Shown here one piece after another: positions 1 to 4,586 of a stretch of 7,723 bases of DNA. The translations under genes were made by a program, and so were the position numbers. This DNA comes from an uncultured Collinsella sp. (GTDB taxonomy: Bacteria; Actinomycetota; Coriobacteriia; Coriobacteriales; Coriobacteriaceae): the NCBI GenBank assembly GCA_900555745.1, contig USMH01000039.1, positions 1-7,723 on the forward strand, given 5' to 3'. The notes under the pieces were generated by a model. That model saw only the letters and a program-made list of their open reading frames with translations, did not search any database and had not been told where the DNA came from. The first letter of the stretch is position 1; every line of letters begins with the position of its first letter.

Positions 1-1280
1 CGGACGGCGCACATCTTGCCACACATGGTGCAAGTGCCCTCGGTGGCGGCGGGGGACTCCTCGTAGCGCTTCTTGCCCGTAACCGGGTCGAGCGCGCACT
101 CCCACATGGCGTCCCAGTCAAGCTTGCGGCGTGCCTGGCCCATCTTGTCGTCCATGTCGCGGGCGTGGGGCACCTTTTTGGCGATGTCGGCGGCGTGTGC
201 GGCGATCTTGGTGGCCATGAGGCCGTCGAGCACATCCTGGGCGTTGGGCAGGCATAGGTGCTCTGCCGGTGTCACGTAGCACAGGAAGTCGGCACCGGAG
301 CTGGCGGAGATGGCGCCGCCGATGGCAGCGGTGATGTGGTCGTAACCCACGCCGATATCGGTCACCAGCGGCCCGAGCACATAGAACGGAGCATTGTGGC
401 ACAGGCGCTTCTGCAGTTTCATGTTGGCGGCGATCTCGTCGAGCGCCATGTGACCCGGGCCCTCGACCATGACCTGGACGCCGGCGGCCCAAGCACGCTT
501 GCATAGCTTGCCCAGCTCGATCATCTCGGCGGTCTCGGTGGCGTCGTTGGAGTCGTAGAGGCAGCCCGGGCGGCAGGAGTCGCCGAGCGAAATCGTCACG
601 TCGTACTCGTGGCAAATCTCGAGCAACTCATCGTAGAACTCATAGAAGGGGTTCTCGTTGCCGGTGACCTCCATCCAACCAAACAGCAGCGAGCCGCCGC
701 GACTGACGATGTTCATGAGGCGGCCGGTCTCCTTAAAGGTCTTGATGACCGACTTGTTGATGCCGCAGTGGATGGTCATAAAGTCCACGCCGTCCTCGGC
801 ATGCGCGCGCACGACCTCGAGCAGATCGTCCTTGGTAAGCTTGACCAGCGGCTTTTCCATGTAGCCGATGGCGTCATACATGGGGACGGTGCCCACCATA
901 AGCGGCGTCTCGTCGATGAGCTGCTGGCGGAACTGGCGCGTCTTGCCCGAGTTGGAGAGGTCCATGATGGCGTCGGCGCCGTAGTCCTCGGCGATCTTAA
1001 CCTTCTTCCATTCCACGGCGGCATCGGCCTTGTCGCCCGAGATACCAAGGTTGACGTTGACCTTGGTGGACAGGCCCTCGCCGACGCCAAAGGCGCGCAT
1101 GCCCTTTTTGATGTGCACGATGTTGGCGGGGATGGCGATGCGGCCGTCGGCCACGCGTTCGCGGATGTACTCGGGGTCGCGATGCTCGCGCTCGGCGACC
1201 TCCTTCATCTGCGGTGTGATCTGCCCGGCGCGGGCGAAGTCGATTTGCGTGACGAGCTCGGGCTCGGTCTGTGTGCTCAT
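1..1280 (-). CDS. thiC: Phosphomethylpyrimidine synthase ThiC, 3' end cut by window edge
   Basis: ThiC is a radical-SAM enzyme of thiamine synthesis. It rearranges aminoimidazole ribotide into hydroxymethylpyrimidine phosphate in the cytoplasm. Translation from ATG at 1280 gives an unbroken frame of at least 426 residues (MSTQTEPELVTQIDFARAGQ...). Family blocks visible include NLGISGDKAD, HCGINKS, SLGDSCRPGC, MVEGPGH, GPLVTDIGVGYDHIT and ADFLCYVTPAEHL. The two zinc-ligand histidines are H277 (GPGH) and H341 (AEH), 64 residues apart as in E. coli ThiC. The C-terminal Fe-S cysteines are C417, C420 and C424, right at the window edge. This is the short ThiC form without the long N-terminal extension of the E. 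coli protein (about 630 residues). The start is supported by GGGAG at 1289-1293, 8 nt upstream and inside the riboswitch. The cysteine spacing is CX2CX3C rather than the textbook CX2CX4C. The identification is very secure. Confidence 0.97.
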   Translation of the reverse strand, partial: MSTQTEPELVTQIDFARAGQITPQMKEVAEREHRDPEYIRERVADGRIAIPANIVHIKKGMRAFGVGEGLSTKVNVNLGISGDKADAAVEWKKVKIAEDYGADAIMDLSNSGKTRQFRQQLIDETPLMVGTVPMYDAIGYMEKPLVKLTKDDLLEVVRAHAEDGVDFMTIHCGINKSVIKTFKETGRLMNIVSRGGSLLFGWMEVTGNENPFYEFYDELLEICHEYDVTISLGDSCRPGCLYDSNDATETAEMIELGKLCKRAWAAGVQVMVEGPGHMALDEIAANMKLQKRLCHNAPFYVLGPLVTDIGVGYDHITAAIGGAISASSGADFLCYVTPAEHLCLPNAQDVLDGLMATKIAAHAADIAKKVPHARDMDDKMGQARRKLDWDAMWECALDPVTGKKRYEESPAATEGTCTMCGKMCAV

Positions 1281-1284
1281 TGGC

Positions 1285-1379
1285 ACGGCTCCCTTCGTTG
1301 GCATTACCCATATCAGGTTTGCGGGTCAGGGCGGGCGCGCCCAGTCTCAGCCTGCCGTCTTGTCCTGCAAGCTCCCCGT
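1285..1379 (-). promoter_or_regulatory. TPP riboswitch (THI box) controlling thiC
   Basis: Read on the minus strand, the leader carries the conserved THI-box blocks in order: CTGAGA (1350-1345), ACCTGAT (1318-1312), GGGTAATGCC (1309-1300) and CGAAGGGA (1297-1290). ACGG at 1379-1376 can pair with CCGT at 1288-1285 to close stem P1. A variable GC-rich arm (GGGCGCGCCC) fills the P3 position. These blocks are known to bind thiamine pyrophosphate and shut down thiamine genes. The thiC Shine-Dalgarno GGGAG (1293-1289) overlaps the last conserved block and the edge of P1. Ligand binding should therefore hide the ribosome site directly; no terminator hairpin is seen between aptamer and start codon. 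Confidence 0.95.
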
Positions 1380-1395
1380 TTATGTGGTGGGCTCA

Positions 1396-1401
1396 AGTAT
1401 A
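1396..1401 (-). promoter_or_regulatory. Probable thiC promoter -10 box
   Basis: TATACT on the minus strand matches the sigma-70/SigA -10 consensus in five of six positions. A start about 7 nt downstream (near 1389) would put transcription 10 nt before the riboswitch P1 stem, as expected for a riboswitch leader. No convincing -35 box is seen 16-18 nt upstream, so the call rests on the -10 and its placement. Confidence 0.6.
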
Positions 1402-1451
1402 GCCTGAATGGGTACGATTGGCCTAACGAGCGTGCCTGTGAGGAGGCGAAC

Positions 1452-1973
1452 ATGGAAGACAAGCATCTATATCGAGAGACGCAATTGGATGTATCGGCCG
1501 AGGAAAGCCGTGCGCACCATGGCCTTGTCGCGATTGGTTTTGCGGTGCTTGCCGTGCTTGTGATTGCCGTTTGTATCTGGACGTTTGGTGGTCGCGGCGG
1601 CACTGCCTGGGAGTTTGAGGCCGATGATAGCCTACCGATTATGACGGTGAGGAGTACTGGCGGTAATGCCAATACGCTCGCCATTCCGGGCGATTATTGG
1701 TACCCGCGCGATGAGTTTGTGCAGTTGCAGCTGAGTGGTGGGTCCATTCCAGGCGAAGAAATCGAACGCGTGACGTTTGACGCGGCGCTCAAAACGCTGA
1801 CGGTGAAGCTCAAAGATCAAGGAGATGTGCCCACGACCATGGATATCGCCCTGACGGAATGGCGTCTGGAGCCTCCGACGGGTGTTGCGGTGTCCGAGGT
1901 TGAGCACGTCAAGATTGTCTATCAGGACGGTTCGACAAACGGGATTGCAAAGGCCGACGGTCTAGCAGAATAG
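1452..1973 (+). CDS. Small single-pass membrane-anchored protein of unknown function (173 aa)
   Basis: I do not recognise the family. The protein has a charged cytoplasmic N-terminus (residues 1-23) and one hydrophobic helix at about 24-45 (GLVAIGFAVLAVLVIAVCIW). A Gly/Arg turn (GGRGG) follows, then an extracytoplasmic domain of about 125 residues rich in alternating beta-type segments. No cleavage site is evident, so it is probably a signal anchor. There is no lipobox, and no catalytic motif was recognised. The start at 1452 is set by AGGAGG at 1441-1446, 5 nt upstream. The frame stays open upstream to 609, but that stretch is antisense to thiC and the riboswitch and is not believed to be coding. 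It is divergent from thiC and convergent with yaaA. A weak -10-like TACGAT lies at 1413-1418. Codon use is less GC-biased than in its neighbours. Confidence 0.8.
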   Translation: MEDKHLYRETQLDVSAEESRAHHGLVAIGFAVLAVLVIAVCIWTFGGRGGTAWEFEADDSLPIMTVRSTGGNANTLAIPGDYWYPRDEFVQLQLSGGSIPGEEIERVTFDAALKTLTVKLKDQGDVPTTMDIALTEWRLEPPTGVAVSEVEHVKIVYQDGSTNGIAKADGLAE

Positions 1974-2001
1974 GTGTCGAGCCTAGCCAGCCAATTCATA
2001 A

Positions 2002-2069
2002 AAGTTGCGGTGGAATAGTTCCTGATTGTGCGATAAAAGGCTCAAATAGGAACTATTCCACCGCAAGTT
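2002..2069. repeat. Hairpin repeat element, copy 1 (terminator-like, convergent gap)
   Basis: Perfect 19-bp inverted arms, TTGCGGTGGAATAGTTCCT at 2005-2023 and its reverse complement at 2048-2066, enclose a 24-nt loop. Pairing continues outward to 2002 and 2069 after one mismatch. The element fills most of the 136-bp gap between the converging membrane-protein and yaaA genes. On the minus strand the arm is followed by CTTTTAT, so it can act as an intrinsic terminator for yaaA. The arm motif TTGCGGTGRAATA recurs in the second element at 2943-3009. The terminator role is inferred. Confidence 0.85.
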
Positions 2070-2109
2070 ATATAGAGAAGGCTGAGCGGGTCAGTGTTGG
2101 GTGCCGGCT

Positions 2110-2919
2110 CTAGAGCATCTGTTCGTTGATGAACACGAGGGTGCCTGGGCATGAGAGCTCGGGGGCGTGGCGATAGCCGATGTTGAACTCGGTGAGACGG
2201 CCGGCGTCCTCGACCTTGTTTTCCGCCATCCACCGCACCATGGAGCCGCGCGCCTTTTTGCTGGCGGTCGACCGTTGGATGGGCTTCCCGTTGCGGATAC
2301 CCTCGCCAAAGAGGCACGTGACGGCTGTGGCGTCGCCCGCGAGGTGGGGCAGAACGGCTTTGGCATACTCTACGCTGGCGAGGTTGACGATCGTGGTGTT
2401 TGAGCCTGCCGGGGCGATAGCCCGCGCGAGCTTGTCGCTCCAAAACGCGTAGAGGTCTCGGGCATCGTCGACGGCGAGCTTCGCGCCCATCTCCAGCCGA
2501 TACGGTTCGACGGCATGAAAGGGGCGTATGCATCCGTAAAGGCCCGAGAGGATCCACAGATGGTCTTGCAGCCATGCGAGCTGCGCGGCATCCATCACCT
2601 CGGGTGCCATGCTCTGGTATTGAATGCCGTGATAGGACATGACGGCGGGGGAGAGGTGACGGGCGAGTTCGGGATTGCCGAGATCGCTGTTTTTCAGGAT
2701 GGGCCCGAACTCATGCAGAGTGTTGAGGCAAGGCCCCAGCAGTTTGTCACTCACGTTCCATAGCGCTTGTAGGCCGCCGCTGCCTTCATTTCGTTCGATA
2801 TCTAGCAGTGCGCGGTGGAGGCGAGCCGTTTCGTGCGCAAAAGGCGGTATGCCCAGGACTTCAAAAGCATCTTGGGCCGCGCGCATTTGCTTGGCGGGCG
2901 AAATGATGACCTGCAGCAT
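2110..2919 (-). CDS. yaaA: Peroxide stress protein YaaA (UPF0246/DUF328 family)
   Basis: The 269-residue protein matches the YaaA family in length (258 in E. coli) and along its whole span. Landmarks are the N-terminal ISPAKQM block (residues 6-12), SYHGIQYQSMAP (95-106), LWILSGLYGCIRPF (121-134), EPYRLEMG (138-145), NLASVEYAKAV (179-189) and FNIGYRH (245-251). E. coli YaaA lowers free intracellular iron during hydrogen peroxide stress, and family members have been reported to bind DNA; the biochemical mechanism is not settled. The start at 2919 is preceded by GAGGAG at 2930-2925 with a 5-nt spacer, and the frame begins with the family-typical MLxVIISPAK. The gene is co-oriented with the M18 aminopeptidase upstream but separated by 103 nt holding a hairpin repeat. 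No OxyR/PerR-type site was recognised. Confidence 0.93.
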   Translation of the reverse strand: MLQVIISPAKQMRAAQDAFEVLGIPPFAHETARLHRALLDIERNEGSGGLQALWNVSDKLLGPCLNTLHEFGPILKNSDLGNPELARHLSPAVMSYHGIQYQSMAPEVMDAAQLAWLQDHLWILSGLYGCIRPFHAVEPYRLEMGAKLAVDDARDLYAFWSDKLARAIAPAGSNTTIVNLASVEYAKAVLPHLAGDATAVTCLFGEGIRNGKPIQRSTASKKARGSMVRWMAENKVEDAGRLTEFNIGYRHAPELSCPGTLVFINEQML

Positions 2920-2942
2920 GAACTCTCCTCTGCCAAAAAGGA

Positions 2943-3009
2943 AGTTGCGGTGGAATACGGCCTGTTTTGGCCGTTTATGGGCCAGTTTAGTCCGTATTTC
3001 ACCGCAACT
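2943..3009. repeat. Hairpin repeat element, copy 2 (between aminopeptidase and yaaA)
   Basis: An 18-bp inverted repeat pairs AGTTGCGGTGGAATACGG at 2943-2960 with 2992-3009. There is one change, which leaves a G-U pair in one of the two RNA strands. The arms share TTGCGGTGRAATA with the element at 2002-2069, but the inner stem differs (CGG/CCG here, GTTCCT/AGGAAC there). Inside are short GC pairings, TGGCC/GGCCA at 2968-2972 and 2980-2984. On the minus strand the arm is followed by TTCCTTTTT (T run 2939-2935), which resembles an intrinsic terminator after the aminopeptidase. That T run ends only 4 nt before the yaaA Shine-Dalgarno. Confidence 0.85.
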
Positions 3010-3022
3010 GATGAGGGGCTGG

Positions 3023-4420
3023 TTAGGCACGCTCGAGGAAGGCCTTGTAGCCGCGGTAGGCCTCGTAGATATCGGCCTTGTTGGCGACTTCCCACAGGGC
3101 GTGCATGGACAGGACGGCAACGCCGGAGTCGATGACGTTCATGCCGTACTTGGCCATGATGTAGGCGATGGTGCCGCCGCCGCCCGCGTTGACGCGGCCG
3201 AGCTCGCAGGTCTGGAAGTCCACGCCGGCCTCGTCCATGATGTCGCGGACGAGGGCCACGTACTCGGCGTCGGCGTCGTTGGAGCCACCCTTGCCGCGGC
3301 TGCCCGTGTACTTGTTAAAGCACAGGCCGCGACCCATGAAGGCGGCGTTCTTGGTCTCGAACTTGCCGGCGTAGCCCGGATCGAAGCCGGCGGACACGTC
3401 GGAGGAGAGCATACGGCTGCGGGCGAGCGCGCGGCGCAGGGCCAGCGGGCTATCCTCGCCGGCGAGCGTCATGATCTCGGCGACGGTGTTCTCGAAGAAT
3501 CGGCTCGTCATGCCGGTAGCGCCTACGGAGCCAATCTCCTCCTTGTCGACGATGAGTGTGATGCTCGTGCGCTCCACGTTGGCCACATTGATCTGGGCGA
3601 GCATGGAGGGATAGGCGCAGACGCGGTCGTCGTGGCCATAGCCCAAAATCATGGAGCGGTCGAGGCCCATGTCGCGGGCGGGGCCGGCGGGCACGACCTC
3701 GATCTCGGCGGAGAGGAAGTCCTCCTCCTCGACGTCGTACTGCTCCTTGAGGATGTCCAGGAACATCTGCTTGACGGGCTCCTTGGGGGCGTCCTTGTCG
3801 TCCTCGTCAAACTTGACGGGGCGGCCGCCCACGATCACGTCGAGGATCTCGGCATCGACGGCGTCCTTGGCAGGCTTGGACATCTGCTCGCTCGAGAGGT
3901 GAATCAGCAGGTCGGAGATGGTAAAGACCGGGTCGTCCGCCTTGTCGCCGATGTTGATGTCGGCGGTGGTGCCGTCCTTTTTGCAGATGACGCCCACGAG
4001 TGCGAGCGGGGAGGCCACCCAATGGTAGCTCTTGACGCCGCCGTAGTAGTGCGTGTCGAGGTAGGCCATGTCGCCGGCCTCGAAGGCGGGGTTTTGCTTG
4101 AGGTCCAGGCGCGGCGAGTCCACGTGGGCGCCCAGGATGTTAAAGCCCTGCTCGAGCGGGGCGGTGCCCAGGTTGACGAGCATAAGGTCCTTGCCGTGGT
4201 TGGCGGCGTACACCTTGTCGCCTGCTTTGAGCGCGCGACCCTCGGCGATCACGGTCTCTAGGTCGACGTAACCTGCCTCCTCGGCCATCTTGATGCCGGT
4301 TTTGACGCACAGGCGCTCGGTCTTGTTCTCGCTCAAAAACTGCTTATAGCCGCGGCAAAGTTCCTCGAGCTCCTCGATTTGCTGTGGCGTGTACTTTTTC
4401 CATGCGCAGGGACGCTCCAT
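3023..4420 (-). CDS. M18 family zinc aminopeptidase
   Basis: This 465-residue cytosolic metallopeptidase belongs to family M18 (aspartyl aminopeptidase/ApeA/LAP4 type), which removes N-terminal residues from peptides. All expected metal and catalytic positions are visible. H99 and D101 lie in GAHVDSPRLD, D264 or D265 in GYGHDDR, E294-E295 in VDKEEIGSVG, D341 in SSDVSAGFDP and H440 in SMHALWEV. Residues GxVNAGGGGT (408-417) and SRGKGGSNDAD (374-384) fit the tetrahedral-peptidase fold. The start at 4420 follows AAAGGAG at 4435-4429 with an 8-nt spacer; the frame runs on upstream without another credible site. Substrate preference (acidic or other residues) cannot be read from sequence, so I give no symbol. 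It is divergent from polA and upstream of yaaA on the same strand. Confidence 0.93.
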   Translation of the reverse strand: MERPCAWKKYTPQQIEELEELCRGYKQFLSENKTERLCVKTGIKMAEEAGYVDLETVIAEGRALKAGDKVYAANHGKDLMLVNLGTAPLEQGFNILGAHVDSPRLDLKQNPAFEAGDMAYLDTHYYGGVKSYHWVASPLALVGVICKKDGTTADINIGDKADDPVFTISDLLIHLSSEQMSKPAKDAVDAEILDVIVGGRPVKFDEDDKDAPKEPVKQMFLDILKEQYDVEEEDFLSAEIEVVPAGPARDMGLDRSMILGYGHDDRVCAYPSMLAQINVANVERTSITLIVDKEEIGSVGATGMTSRFFENTVAEIMTLAGEDSPLALRRALARSRMLSSDVSAGFDPGYAGKFETKNAAFMGRGLCFNKYTGSRGKGGSNDADAEYVALVRDIMDEAGVDFQTCELGRVNAGGGGTIAYIMAKYGMNVIDSGVAVLSMHALWEVANKADIYEAYRGYKAFLERA

Positions 4421-4459
4421 GACGCAGACTCCTTTCGGATCGATCGTGCTGGTTGATGT

Positions 4460-4494
4460 ACCGTGAGCCATCGTATCACGCGCGGGCTCACGGT
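4460..4494. promoter_or_regulatory. Inverted-repeat operator candidate over the aminopeptidase promoter
   Basis: ACCGTGAGCC at 4460-4469 and its exact reverse complement GGCTCACGGT at 4485-4494 are separated by 15 bp. The half-sites are about 25 bp centre to centre, more than two helical turns. The minus-strand extended -10 sequence lies just inside the left half-site. A dimeric or tetrameric repressor bound here would cover the promoter. A 5'UTR hairpin is the alternative, but the predicted transcription start (about 4463) leaves only one half-site in the RNA. Confidence 0.55.
4470..4478 (-). promoter_or_regulatory. Extended -10 promoter candidate for the M18 aminopeptidase
   Basis: On the minus strand TGATACGAT reads as a TGn extension followed by TACGAT, which matches the TAnnnT core of -10 boxes. 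No good -35 is visible, as is allowed for extended -10 promoters. The predicted transcript would start near 4463, giving a leader of about 43 nt before the start codon at 4420. Confidence 0.45.
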
Positions 4495-4538
4495 GGCGGG
4501 GGAGCTTGATGTACTGTGGCCGCGGGGCGGGGAGCGTG

Positions 4539-4544
4539 TAAACT
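4539..4544 (+). promoter_or_regulatory. Possible polA promoter -10 box
   Basis: TAAACT at 4539-4544 fits the TAnnnT -10 pattern and would give a leader of about 36 nt before the polA start. No recognisable -35 lies 16-18 nt upstream: the TTGATG at 4506-4511 is 27 nt away, which is too far. The call is tentative. Confidence 0.35.
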
Positions 4545-4586
4545 GGAGTGAGCAAACCGTGCCCAGCCCAAAGCGAGGTATTCAAT

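Larger units (their letters stand above)
4453..4521. repeat. Direct repeat pair in the divergent aminopeptidase-polA region
   Basis: TTGATGTACCGTGAGCC at 4453-4469 is repeated as TTGATGTACTGTGGCC at 4506-4521, with one substitution and one missing base. The copies start 53 bp apart, close to five helical turns, so they would face the same side of the DNA. The left copy overlaps the left half of the inverted repeat. The right copy lies where a -35 box for polA would be expected. Confidence 0.6.

Noticed and set aside
609..1451. Upstream extension of the membrane-protein frame, giving a 454-residue plus-strand reading frame
   Set aside because: It runs antisense to thiC and through the TPP riboswitch. 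The real start at 1452 has AGGAGG and a sensible N-terminus with a membrane anchor.
2675..4261. 528-residue plus-strand open frame opposite the M18 aminopeptidase
   Set aside because: The opposite strand encodes a complete M18 enzyme with all metal ligands. The plus frame is a GC-bias mirror, rich in Val/Gly/His/Asp with no domain.
4506..4544. Classic -35/-10 promoter for polA using TTGATG and TAAACT
   Set aside because: The spacer is 27 nt, well outside the usual 16-18 nt, so the two boxes were not called as a pair.
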